The position numbers and the translations under genes are program-made. A stretch of DNA of 64,000 nucleotides from the NCBI RefSeq assembly GCF_001011115.1, contig NZ_CP008874.1, forward strand, positions 310,001-374,000. The letters are read 5' to 3'. The DNA is from Halanaeroarchaeum sulfurireducens (lineage in GTDB: Archaea > Halobacteriota > Halobacteria > Halobacteriales > Halobacteriaceae). Below are positions 7,256-14,770 of this stretch, piece after piece (position 1 is the first letter of the stretch; each line of letters begins with the position of its first letter). Below the pieces are notes generated by a model. The model searched no databases. It saw only the letters and a program-made list of their open reading frames with translations, and had not been told where the DNA came from.

Positions 7256-8302
7256 TCATGATCGGTCGTCGGGACCGGGGTCACCGGTCCGGTATTGCCG
7301 CCCCTGTGCCGCCCCCTCGGCGACGACGAGGGAGTACTGCTCCATCTTCTTCAGGTACGAGCGCAGGGTTCGCTTCGTCCGCGGTTCCTCGACCGCTCTC
7401 TCGTACGCCTCGTACAGCGTCCCCGGGCCGATGGGTTCCTCCGCCGCGATGAGATCGTAGAGGACGCGCTGGTGATCGTTGAGCTTCTCCAGAAGGGTCC
7501 GGCGCACGCGCGTTCGGGCGTCGCTCACCGCGTCGTCGACGACGGCATCGGTGATCGCCTCCTCGTCGCGACTCTCGGCCAGTTGGGCCGCCGACCGGAG
7601 GACGGCGATGGCGTCACGGGCGTTTCCGTTGGCCGCCCTGGCGATGGACTCGAGCTCGGACCGGCCGACGACGCCGGGCTGGAGCCCCGTCTGCACCCGT
7701 TGATCGAGAATCGAGACGAGCGCGTCGGTTCCGTAGCGGTCGAAGCTGACCCGGGTCGCGGTCCGGAGCCGGCTGTGCAGCCTGTCGTCGATCCCGGCGA
7801 GTACCTCGGCCTCCCCGTTCGCGATCAGGATCATCTCGACGTGGGGGAGTTCGTAGAGGTCGTAGAGGACCGTCGGCTCCGCGAGCTGGTCGACCTCGTC
7901 GAGGATGACGACGACGGGAGTGTCGGTTGCGCGGAGGCGTTCGAGCAGGTCGCTCGCCGAGGAGTGGTTGCGGATGGCCTCCGCGCTGTCGATCCCGTCG
8001 AGAATCCGGAAGAGCACGCGATATCGCGTGTAGTCCGACCAGCAGTTGACGTACTGGGTGTCGACGTCGAGGACGCGCTCGCGGAGCTTTCCGAGGAGGA
8101 ACTTCGCGCTGCAGGTCTTGCCCGTCCCGCTCGGGCCCGTGAGGAGCAATTCGTTGCCCGGCTCTCCCGCCACGACCGGCTCGAGCGCCGAGGCCATCAG
8201 GTTGAGCTCGGCGTCCCGGTGGCGCATGTCGCCAGGCACCCAGTCCTCCTGAAAGACGCGCGCGTCCGCAATGACGGCGCCCCTGTTTCCGTCCCCGATC
8301 AC
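7256..8302 (-). CDS. Orc1/Cdc6-family AAA+ ATPase
   Basis: A 348-residue AAA+ protein. Walker A is GPSGTGKT (residues 55-62 approximately), Walker B VVVILDEVD, then a sensor I strand (MILIANGE) and sensor II GNARDAI, followed by a winged-helix C-terminal domain (about 260-348). This is the domain order of archaeal Orc1/Cdc6 initiators. At 348 residues it is shorter than typical haloarchaeal origin-linked Orc1 (about 400 or more), and I found no ORB-like repeats or A/T-rich unwinding stretch around it, so this is probably one of the many haloarchaeal paralogues rather than the main initiator. The gene stands alone, 26 bp before the MBL hydrolase start. An earlier or later start cannot be ruled out. 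Confidence 0.88.
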   Translation of the reverse strand: MIGDGNRGAVIADARVFQEDWVPGDMRHRDAELNLMASALEPVVAGEPGNELLLTGPSGTGKTCSAKFLLGKLRERVLDVDTQYVNCWSDYTRYRVLFRILDGIDSAEAIRNHSSASDLLERLRATDTPVVVILDEVDQLAEPTVLYDLYELPHVEMILIANGEAEVLAGIDDRLHSRLRTATRVSFDRYGTDALVSILDQRVQTGLQPGVVGRSELESIARAANGNARDAIAVLRSAAQLAESRDEEAITDAVVDDAVSDARTRVRRTLLEKLNDHQRVLYDLIAAEEPIGPGTLYEAYERAVEEPRTKRTLRSYLKKMEQYSLVVAEGAAQGRQYRTGDPGPDDRS

Positions 8303-8369
8303 GCCCGCGCTTGGGGCCGAACGAAGAAAGCGATTGTGGCGACCGAGCGCTCAGGGGCCGACCCAGTGA

Positions 8370-8624
8370 TCAGGATTCGATCCAGGCGAGCGTGTCGCCA
8401 GGTCCACAGACCTGTTCTTCGTGGAGTACGATTTCGGCGAGCGTTCCCCCGACGGGTGCGGGGACGTCGATATCGACCTTTTCCACCTGGATCGTGCAGA
8501 GGGTCTCGCCGTCCTCGACGCTCGCGCCTTCGGAGACGTACCAGTCGACGACCACTCCCTCCTCATCGTCAGTGTCCTCGGGCCAGATGTCGTCGACCGC
8601 GACTGGCGTTCGGTCACCGCTCAT
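8370..8624 (-). CDS. Stand-alone lipoyl-domain protein of the dehydrogenase complex
   Basis: Only 84 residues long and made of a single biotinyl/lipoyl domain. The modified lysine is Lys49 in QVEKVDIDVPAP, in a beta turn flanked by EDGETLCTI and GGTLAEIVLHE as in E2 lipoyl domains; the hydrophobic-Glu-Lys-hydrophobic context differs from the common DKA turn. Its ATG overlaps the end of the E1beta gene by 4 nt (ATGA), so it is translated with the E1 subunits and should carry the acyl group made by them. A normal E2 would continue with a subunit-binding and a catalytic acyltransferase domain; both are missing and no E2 or E3 gene follows. The stop codon and the next gene are well separated, so this is not an obvious frameshift. 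Confidence 0.85.
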   Translation of the reverse strand: MSGDRTPVAVDDIWPEDTDDEEGVVVDWYVSEGASVEDGETLCTIQVEKVDIDVPAPVGGTLAEIVLHEEQVCGPGDTLAWIES

Positions 8625-9622
8625 GGCGACAGCGATCGCACCGCGTCGATCACGTCCTGTGCCTCCGGGAGCACCTCGTTTTCGAGCGGCCGGGCGTAGG
8701 GGATCGGCACGTCGGGAAGCGCGACCCGCTCGACGCCGGACAGGTCGTCCAGGGCGGATTCCGCGACGCGGGCCGTGATTTCGCCGGTGACGCCGTACGA
8801 TCGGTAGTCCTCGTCGACGACGACCAGGTTGCCGGTCTTTCGGACCGACTCGACCACCGTCTCCGTGTCGAGGGGCACCAGCGTCCGGAGGTCGATGACT
8901 TCCACGTCCACGTCACCGGCCAGTTCCTCGGCGGCCTCCAGTGCCCGGTGAACGTGCAGTCCGAGGGTGACGACCGTCACGTCCGCTCCCTCGCGTTTCA
9001 CGTCCGCACTGCCGAACGGGATCGTGTAGTCGTCCGCGGGTACCGCCGTCTTGGGCCCGTCCGGGGCGGGCATCCATCCGAGTCCCATGAGCCGCTTGTG
9101 GAACATGTAGACGACCGGGTCGTCGTCGCGGATCGCTTTGTGCATCAGGCCCTTGGCGTCGTAGGCCGTGCTCGGGACCACGACCTTCATGCCGGGCAGG
9201 TGGGCGAAGGTGCCATAGAGGGTCTGGGAGTGCTGAGCGGCGTCGTTGTAGGTCCCCCCGACCGCGGTCATGAGCGTCATCGGGACGGAGACGTTCCCGT
9301 CGCTCATGTAGGTGTTCTTCGCCATGTTGTTGTAGATCTGGTCCATCGCGACGCCGAAGAAGTCGGTGAACATCAACTCGACGATCGGGCGCATGCCGGC
9401 CTGAGCCGCCCCGACGCCGGCACCGATGAAGGCCGTCTCCGAGATGGGGGTGTCCATGACGCGGTCGTAGCCGAATTCCTCGCGGAGACCGGTCGTGCTG
9501 TCGAAGATGCCCTCGTAGTCGGCGACGTCCTCACCCATCACGAAGACCTCCTCGTCCTCGCGCATCTCGTGTGCGATGGCGTCGACCATCGCGCGACTCA
9601 TCGTGAGCTGGCGGTCGCTCAT
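8621..9622 (-). CDS. 2-oxoacid/acetoin dehydrogenase E1 component, beta subunit
   Basis: A 333-residue transketolase-like beta subunit of a TPP-dependent dehydrogenase. It starts with a GEDVADYEGIF segment, carries the Gly-rich TAVGGTYNDAAQHSQ motif (in place of the usual GG...QHSQ of AcoB/PDHB) and ends with a transketolase C-terminal domain (VVTLGLHVHRALEAAEEL, VIDLRTLVPLD, VVVDEDYRSYG). With the alpha subunit it forms an alpha2-beta2 E1 that decarboxylates a 2-oxoacid, or cleaves acetoin, and passes the acyl group to a lipoyl lysine. The gene overlaps the alpha gene by one nucleotide and the lipoyl gene by four. The sequence resembles AcoB/PdhB, but substrate choice cannot be read with certainty. 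Confidence 0.9.
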   Translation of the reverse strand: MSDRQLTMSRAMVDAIAHEMREDEEVFVMGEDVADYEGIFDSTTGLREEFGYDRVMDTPISETAFIGAGVGAAQAGMRPIVELMFTDFFGVAMDQIYNNMAKNTYMSDGNVSVPMTLMTAVGGTYNDAAQHSQTLYGTFAHLPGMKVVVPSTAYDAKGLMHKAIRDDDPVVYMFHKRLMGLGWMPAPDGPKTAVPADDYTIPFGSADVKREGADVTVVTLGLHVHRALEAAEELAGDVDVEVIDLRTLVPLDTETVVESVRKTGNLVVVDEDYRSYGVTGEITARVAESALDDLSGVERVALPDVPIPYARPLENEVLPEAQDVIDAVRSLSP

Positions 9623-10656
9623 CAGCGCTCACCCCCGTCGGTCGCGGGTTCGGTGTCGGCGACCCCGGCAGGCGGATTCACGAATTCGTTCTCGTACGCC
9701 GCCGACGGGTCCGGTTCGGGCTGGTCTTTCGCCCACGATATCGCTTCGTCGACTCTGGCCTCCGCGTCGGCACGGATCGCATCGCGGTCGTCGGCCGCGA
9801 CCCCGGCGTTCTCCAGGGCGTCTTCCATTCGCTCGATCGAATCGCGCATCTGGGCTGCCGCCTTGTCTTCCTCGGGTCGATACGCCTCCGCGTCGCCCAT
9901 GAAGTGCCCCATCCGGCGGTGGACCTGCACTTCGAGGACCGTCGGACCGTTGTCGTCGCGCGCCCGCCCGACAGCCTCGCGGGCCGCGTCGAACACCTGG
10001 ACCGCGTCGTCCTGGGGGACGCGGTCATGGGGAATGTTGTGCCCTGCCCCTCGCTTGGATCCATCCGCGACGTCGGTGACTCGTTCTTTGGGCATACTGA
10101 TCGCCCAGTCGTTGTCCTCAATCACGAAGACGACCGGGAGCTCCTGGACCTTCGCCAGGTTGAGCGACTCGAGGAAGGCCCCCTGATCGATCGCGCCCTC
10201 GCCCAGGAACGCCACGGCCACGTTGTCCGTGTTCCGTTTTTTCTCGGCGAGCGCAGCGCCTACGGCGGGCGGGACCCCCTGGCCGATGATCCCGCTACAG
10301 GCGAAGTTGACGTCGGGATCGAACAGGTGCATGTGCCCGCCCTTCCCGCTACCGAGCCCGGTCTCCCGACCGAATATCTCGGCGGTCATGCGCTTCAGGT
10401 CGACCCCTTTCGCGATGGCGATGTGGTGTGGCCGGTGTGGCGCGGTCACGGTGTCCTCCGCTCTGAGATGCGAGACGACCCCCGCCGCCGAGGACTCGTG
10501 GCCGGCCGCGAGGTGTAATTCCCCCGGGATCGGTCCGGCCGAAATGTCGAATGCCGGCTCCTTTCCCTCCATGTACTCCTCCTGAAGGCGTTCTTCGTAG
10601 TATCTCGCCGTTACCATCCACTCGTACATCTGCCTGAGTTGCTTGTCACTTGGCAT
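9622..10656 (-). CDS. 2-oxoacid/acetoin dehydrogenase E1 component, alpha subunit
   Basis: A 344-residue TPP-binding alpha subunit. GSGKGGHMHLFD, GEGAIDQGAF...EDNDWA (the TPP/Mg motif) and the loop containing GHNIPHD and RRMGHFMGDAEAYR match AcoA/PdhA. The HMHLFD and MGHFMGD motifs are closest to acetoin dehydrogenase-type E1 alpha, but haloarchaea also use such operons for branched-chain 2-oxoacids. ATG 10656 is chosen because the longer reading frame extends back into a transposon right end, and a TATA-like GGTTTAAGG lies about 30 nt upstream of 10656. This is the first gene of the E1alpha-E1beta-lipoyl operon. The solo transposon end begins only 58 bp upstream of the start. Confidence 0.9.
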   Translation of the reverse strand: MPSDKQLRQMYEWMVTARYYEERLQEEYMEGKEPAFDISAGPIPGELHLAAGHESSAAGVVSHLRAEDTVTAPHRPHHIAIAKGVDLKRMTAEIFGRETGLGSGKGGHMHLFDPDVNFACSGIIGQGVPPAVGAALAEKKRNTDNVAVAFLGEGAIDQGAFLESLNLAKVQELPVVFVIEDNDWAISMPKERVTDVADGSKRGAGHNIPHDRVPQDDAVQVFDAAREAVGRARDDNGPTVLEVQVHRRMGHFMGDAEAYRPEEDKAAAQMRDSIERMEDALENAGVAADDRDAIRADAEARVDEAISWAKDQPEPDPSAAYENEFVNPPAGVADTEPATDGGER

Positions 10657-10713
10657 CGTTGCCCACGAATGGCAATACCAATTCTGACACCTTAAACCTA
10701 TCAACACGTCTAC

Positions 10714-10745
10714 TTGACATCCCCCCCGCGCGTGAACACGCGGGA
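10714..10745 (-). mobile_element. Right end of the decayed tnpB element
   Basis: TTGACATCCCCCCC followed by a CCCGCG...CGCGGG-type hairpin, equivalent to 1555-1590. The bases that follow (TTGGGATATTAGGGTTTGCA at about 10770-10789) match those following the intact element, but the two 7-bp hairpins present there are missing here. It lies next to the promoter of the E1alpha operon. Confidence 0.65.
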
Positions 10746-10778
10746 ATCCCACGGCACCGCACCGCTTAGGTTGGGATA

Positions 10779-11210
10779 TTAGGGTTTGCAGTCCACCACT
10801 TGTTCCTGCGGTTGGAATCCGCTGGACAAGTCGTATAGGTAGACTCCAGGCTGTGCCAACCAGCCGGTACTCCTATCCCCGTCCAAACTGGCCGAAGACT
10901 CGGAGTTACTTTCGTTGATGTTGAGGCGGATGTTCTCCGCCCCGTTCACGTCTGCGTTGAACGCCCAATCACACTCCTCGCACACGTACAACCCGCGTTC
11001 AACACGCTGACTGTCCTCTTTCCGACCACACACGGAACACGTCTTGCTCGTGTCGCTCTCGTCCACTTCCACGACTTCGATACCCTCGACTTTCGCTTTG
11101 TACGTGAGAACCTTGGTGAAGCGGTCGAACGCCCACCCGTGCAGGTCGAGGTTTCCGTGCCGACCCCAGTTCTTCGCCTCGCCGTTGTCGTCCTCGCGGA
11201 CGTCGACCGT
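10779..11210 (-). pseudogene. tnpB: 5'-truncated tnpB remnant
   Basis: The last 140 or so residues of a TnpB are intact: a VDVREDDNGEAKNWG segment (equivalent to QIREDENGDSRNWG of the complete copy), the zinc ribbon CSVCGRK...CEEC, and RuvC-III (NADVNGAENI) with its Asp, down to a C-terminus EQVVDCKP like the complete copy's EQVGCKP. The N-terminal ~280 residues, including RuvC-I, are gone; upstream the frame runs into the 3' end of the thi4-like gene, so no functional nuclease can be made. The remnant and the intact copy at 1653 differ at many sites, so they are separate insertions. Confidence 0.85.
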
Positions 11211-11235
11211 TTCTCGTCGGGGATGTCGCGGGCTC

Positions 11236-12180
11236 TCAGTCGTCCGCGAGCGCCGGGGATGCCGACTCGGGAATCTCCTCGACCGGGTCCGCGTCGACGT
11301 CGAGTTCCCGCAACGCCACGCGGGCCGCACGCTTCCCCGAGACGAGCATCGCGCCGAACGTCGGGCCCATGCGCGGGAGGCCGAACACCGTTCCCACGGC
11401 CATCCCGGTCACGATCAGTCCGTCGTGGATCGTGTCCGTGTGCTCGACCACGGCGTCCTCGGATTCGTTGATCCACATCGATCCGTGGGTGCTCGCGTCG
11501 TGGCCCGGGAGACGGCGATCGATCGCCTCGGCGTCGGGGTCGGTTTCCACCTCGGGGCCGTTGTCGGTGGCCGCCGTGTCCAGCGGGAGGTCGAGGGCAC
11601 CACGCTGGGCCAGTTTGGCGGCGACCACGGCGTCGTGTCCGGACGCGTCGATGACGACGTCGGCCGTGATCGGGACCGGGTCGATCGGCGGATCGTTCGG
11701 GAGCGATCCGACGGGTGTCCAGTTGATCACGGCACCCGTGACCCGGTACCCATCGCGGATCACCACGTCGGTAAACTCCGTCATCGTGTGGATCGTCGCG
11801 CCGGCCGCACCTGCGGCGGCCGCCGTCGCAGCGGTCGCGTGGGGCGCGTTCGCCACGAACAGTCCCGGCTGGTCCTTGACCGACTCGTATCGGACGTCGA
11901 GTTCGTCGAGGATGTGCTGGGAGGGGTCCCGGAAGGTCACCGTGTTCATCAGGTAGCCACCTTGCCAGAACCCGCCGCCGAGATAGTTCTCTCGCTCCAG
12001 GACGACCACGTCCAGGTCGCGTTCGGCGAGCTCTTTTGCCGCGATGGAACCGGACGGGCCACCGCCCACGATGAGGACGTCGCTCTCGATGCTCTCTCTG
12101 AACCCTTCCCCCCAGTGATCGCTGATCGCCCTGGTCACCGCCGCCTCGTCGACCGCCGCGAAGGAATCGAACTCGGCCAT
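11236..12180 (-). CDS. Thi4-family FAD/NAD-binding protein (thiazole synthase-like)
   Basis: A 314-residue homologue of Thi4, the enzyme that makes the ADP-thiazole precursor of thiamine from NAD and glycine. The dinucleotide fold GGGPSG (39-44), LERENYLGGGFWQGG (about 61-75), the NTVTF/ILDELDVRYE region, VVIDASGHDA (175-184) and the C-terminal GMAVGTVFGLPRMGPTFGAM block match. The protein has no cysteine at all, so it cannot donate the backbone sulfur as yeast-type suicide Thi4 does. The residue two before the conserved DP (Asp167-Pro168) is Pro165, where sulfide-using archaeal forms have His. ATG 12180 is preferred to an upstream start at 12300 because a TATA-like A/T stretch sits about 28 nt upstream. 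The 3' end borders the tnpB remnant. Confidence 0.85.
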   Translation of the reverse strand: MAEFDSFAAVDEAAVTRAISDHWGEGFRESIESDVLIVGGGPSGSIAAKELAERDLDVVVLERENYLGGGFWQGGYLMNTVTFRDPSQHILDELDVRYESVKDQPGLFVANAPHATAATAAAAGAAGATIHTMTEFTDVVIRDGYRVTGAVINWTPVGSLPNDPPIDPVPITADVVIDASGHDAVVAAKLAQRGALDLPLDTAATDNGPEVETDPDAEAIDRRLPGHDASTHGSMWINESEDAVVEHTDTIHDGLIVTGMAVGTVFGLPRMGPTFGAMLVSGKRAARVALRELDVDADPVEEIPESASPALADD

Positions 12181-12447
12181 ACCACTTGCTACTACAACCT
12201 CCTTATAATTATATGTTCCCCAGTACTCCGGCTCTTCGTCGCCTCCTTTCGTGATGCTCGTTACCGTATCTCTCGGCGGTCGCGAGGCGAACTCCCTCAC
12301 GGTACACTCACTGCCGATATCTCGGGCCAGGAAACGACCGGTGTGTCTGTAAGCGGAGGTGTGTCTGTCAGGGGGGGGGGGATGGTTGTTCGACGCGACG
12401 AAAAGTGGTTGATCAGGCGGGCGAGAGACAGGTGGCTGATTTGAGAT
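12181..12447. other. Gene-free gap with a G11 tract
   Basis: The right part follows the response regulator's 3' end and the left part is the promoter region of thi4. It contains an imperfect direct repeat GGTGTGTCTGTMA (at about 12340 and 12359) leading into a run of eleven G at 12371-12381. No ORF is accepted. Confidence 0.5.
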
Positions 12448-13002
12448 CTAGAGGTCCTGGAACGCGGAAACGAAGTCTTCCTCCCCGGACAACTTCCCGT
12501 CGAGGTCCGTTTCGATCTCGTCGAGTTTCTCAAGGAGTTCGTCGTACTCCTCGCTTTCGACCAGTTCGGCCGCGGGCTTCGAGGACTCGAGGGCCGCCCT
12601 TTTCGCGGCCAGCGAGTAGTACTCCTGCATTTCCTCGGCGTAGTGTTTGCGGGACTCCAGCGCGTCGACGAGGTCCTCGAGGTCCTCTCGCGAGACGGGC
12701 TTGGTGAGGTAGTCGTCGAAACCCATCTCCAGGACGTCGAAGTCGGGATCGATCGCGGTCACCATGGCAACACGAACGTCGAGGTCGCGATCGCGGATCT
12801 CCTCCAGGAGTTCGTCGCCAGAGATGCCGGGCATCCGCCGGTCGAGGAGAGCCACGTCGATCGATTCGTCGATCTGCTCGAGGGCCTCGCTACCGGAGTT
12901 CGCCGTGCGCACGGCGTACTCACCATCGAGCCACGCGTCGAACAGCGTGGTGATGTTCGTCTCGTCGTCGACGACCAGCACGGTGGCCGGTTCGTCAGTC
13001 AT
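12448..13002 (-). CDS. Response regulator with REC and HalX domains
   Basis: A 184-residue protein. An N-terminal receiver domain (1-115) has the acidic pocket DD at 12-13, the phosphoacceptor Asp54 in ALLDRRMPG, Thr82 and Lys101. The C-terminal HalX domain (about 118-184, KHYAEEMQEYYSLAAKRAALE...) is the helical domain typical of haloarchaeal response regulators. There is no recognisable DNA-binding domain, so the output is likely protein-protein contact. No histidine kinase gene is adjacent, so the partner is encoded elsewhere. The start at ATG 13002 gives a normal REC beginning. Confidence 0.92.
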   Translation of the reverse strand: MTDEPATVLVVDDETNITTLFDAWLDGEYAVRTANSGSEALEQIDESIDVALLDRRMPGISGDELLEEIRDRDLDVRVAMVTAIDPDFDVLEMGFDDYLTKPVSREDLEDLVDALESRKHYAEEMQEYYSLAAKRAALESSKPAAELVESEEYDELLEKLDEIETDLDGKLSGEEDFVSAFQDL

Positions 13003-13116
13003 TTCGGTTCCCCCTTCGATATGCGACCCCTTCGCACCATCTGCTGTCCGTTGCTTTCTGTGTATCCCTTATAAATTCTTCTGCGTGGGAACCGGGACAG
13101 CGATTCCGACGCCGAA

Positions 13117-13124
13117 GGCTTATA
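13117..13124 (+). promoter_or_regulatory. TATA box of the ACT-hom operon
   Basis: GGCTTATAGC about 25 nt upstream of ATG 13143, the position expected for a leaderless haloarchaeal transcript. Confidence 0.6.
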
Positions 13125-13142
13125 GCGCCGCGACCACCGACG

Positions 13143-13679
13143 ATGGATATGGACGACGATCCCGGTGGGCCACGACAGGCCCACACCGTCCGGCTCGAAC
13201 TGAACGACGAGCCGGGGGAACTCTTGGGCGCACTCGAACCGATCGCGGACCGGGGTGGTAACCTGCTCAGTATCTTTCACGAGCGGGGATCGGTGACGCC
13301 ACGGGGGCGGATTCCGGTCGAGATCGACCTCGAGGCCACCGCGTCTCAGTTCGACGCGATCATCGACGCCCTGCGTGGACGGGGGGTCAACATCATCCAG
13401 GCAGGCACCGAACACTACGGTGAGGAGGTGACGCTGTTGCTCGTGGGACACCTCATCGACACGGACCTCTCCGACACCGTCGAGCGACTCGATGGGGACT
13501 CCCACGCGTCCGTGATCGACATCTCGTTGGCGGGAGAAGTGGGCACAGATAACGTCGCGACGGCCCGGATTCGGCTCGCCGCCGAGGCCGGACGCATCGA
13601 CGACGCGATCGCTACCGTCCGCGGAGTCGCCGACGAGAAGGACCTTCGCGTCGTCGAACCGCTCGTGGGGGAGGCCTGA
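13143..13679 (+). CDS. ACT-domain amino-acid-binding protein
   Basis: A 178-residue protein with an N-terminal ACT domain (about 14-80: TVRLELNDEPGELLGALEPIADRGGNLLSI, with the Gly of the DEPGEL ligand loop) and a second ACT-like region at about 95-170. ACT domains bind small ligands, usually amino acids, and regulate enzymes. The stop is 2 nt before the ATG of homoserine dehydrogenase, so the two genes form an operon. That gene lacks its own ACT domain, so this protein is a likely feedback-control subunit, for example by threonine; that is inference from context. Confidence 0.88.
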   Translation: MDMDDDPGGPRQAHTVRLELNDEPGELLGALEPIADRGGNLLSIFHERGSVTPRGRIPVEIDLEATASQFDAIIDALRGRGVNIIQAGTEHYGEEVTLLLVGHLIDTDLSDTVERLDGDSHASVIDISLAGEVGTDNVATARIRLAAEAGRIDDAIATVRGVADEKDLRVVEPLVGEA

Positions 13680-13681
13680 CA

Positions 13682-14623
13682 ATGCGGCTCGCGATCATGG
13701 GCGCGGGCGCGGTCGGTCGGTCCGTGGCCGAACTCGCGCCCGAGTACGGCCACGACGTCGTGGCCATCGCCGATTCGTCCGGTGCCGTCGTCGACGCCGA
13801 CGGCGTCGCCGTCGAGGACGCTCTCGAGCGGAAAGCCGACACCGGGACTGTCGGGTCGGCCGATCCGGACGATGTACTCGGGGCGTCGTACGACGTTCTC
13901 GTGGAAGCGACGCCGACAACCCTGGGCGACGCCGAACCCGGATTCGGCAACCTCGCCGCTGCGCTCGAACGGGATCGGCACGTCGTCCTCGCCAACAAGG
14001 GGCCCGTTGCGGAACGGTACGACGACGTGATGGCCCTGGTCGCGGATTCGGACGGCGAGGTCCGCTTCGAGGCGACGGTCGGCGCGGCCATTCCCGCCAT
14101 CGCTACCATCGAGGGCGTGGGACCCTCGCGCGTCACGGCGGTCCGGGGCGTGCTCAACGGGACGGCGAACTTCGTCCTCACGCGGATGGCCAAGGAGGGA
14201 CTCTCCTACGAGCACGTCCTCGCGGAGGCCCAGGACCTCGGCGTTGCCGAAGCCGATCCCTCCTTCGATGTCGAGGGGACGGACGCGGCGCTCAAGGGGA
14301 CCATCGTGGCGAACGTCCTCGACGGGGGCGGTCACACGCTCGGGGACGCGTCCGTGGAGGGCATCACGGTACTACCGACGAGCGCGTTGGATCTGGCGGC
14401 CGAAGACGGTCGAACGGTCCGGCTGATCGTGGAGGTGACGAGATCGGGCGTCCACGTCGCACCGCGCCTCGTGCCCGAACACGACACGCTCGCGGTCTCA
14501 GGGACGATGAACATCGTTCAATTCGAGACCGAACACGCCGATCGCCTCAATATCAGCGGGCGGGGCGCGGGCGGCCCCGAGACGGCGAGCGCCGTCCTCG
14601 CCGACGTCGACCGTCTGGACTGA
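13682..14623 (+). CDS. hom: Homoserine dehydrogenase
   Basis: A 313-residue NAD(P)-dependent enzyme that reduces aspartate semialdehyde to homoserine for threonine and methionine synthesis. The Rossmann motif GAGAVG (6-11) is at the N-terminus. VLANKGPVA matches the substrate/cofactor region of homoserine dehydrogenases, and the catalytic domain contains RGVLNGTANFVLTRM, EAQDLGVAEADPSFDVEGTDAALKG with conserved acidic and lysine residues. It ends without an ACT domain, unlike many bacterial Hom proteins, and is coupled to the ACT protein just upstream. Confidence 0.93.
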   Translation: MRLAIMGAGAVGRSVAELAPEYGHDVVAIADSSGAVVDADGVAVEDALERKADTGTVGSADPDDVLGASYDVLVEATPTTLGDAEPGFGNLAAALERDRHVVLANKGPVAERYDDVMALVADSDGEVRFEATVGAAIPAIATIEGVGPSRVTAVRGVLNGTANFVLTRMAKEGLSYEHVLAEAQDLGVAEADPSFDVEGTDAALKGTIVANVLDGGGHTLGDASVEGITVLPTSALDLAAEDGRTVRLIVEVTRSGVHVAPRLVPEHDTLAVSGTMNIVQFETEHADRLNISGRGAGGPETASAVLADVDRLD

Positions 14624-14699
14624 CCGGCGGTAGCGGTCACCGTTCCGTACGCGTCGCTGTACCAAACCGCAAGACGGCGTGGTGTTGGCTCTCAGCGGC

Positions 14700-14716
14700 T
14701 TTCGAAATGGTTTTAA
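14700..14716 (+). promoter_or_regulatory. BRE/TATA element of the aEF1A-S10 operon
   Basis: TTTCGAAATGGTTTTAAT: a CGAAA BRE-like stretch followed by TTTTAA. It is about 55-60 nt before the aEF1A ATG, so the transcript should carry a leader of roughly 30 nt. Confidence 0.6.
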
Positions 14717-14770
14717 TGCGAACCGGCGAAGGAAACCCACAGAGCGCGTCTACAGCGCGAATATCACACC

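Noticed and set aside
7237-8370. Replication origin beside the Orc1/Cdc6 gene
   Set aside because: No repeated ORB-like motif with a G-string and no A/T-rich unwinding element were seen near the gene.
7295-10186. Very long open frame (963 codons) on the + strand opposite the Orc1/Cdc6-like and E1 genes
   Set aside because: It mirrors well-supported minus-strand genes. High GC and third-position bias keep antisense frames open; the product is rich in Arg, His and Gly and has no recognisable domain.
12181-12300. TPP riboswitch upstream of the Thi4-like gene
   Set aside because: No CTGAGA-type core or matching stems. The start codon seems to follow a TATA box by about 25-30 nt, leaving no space for a riboswitch.
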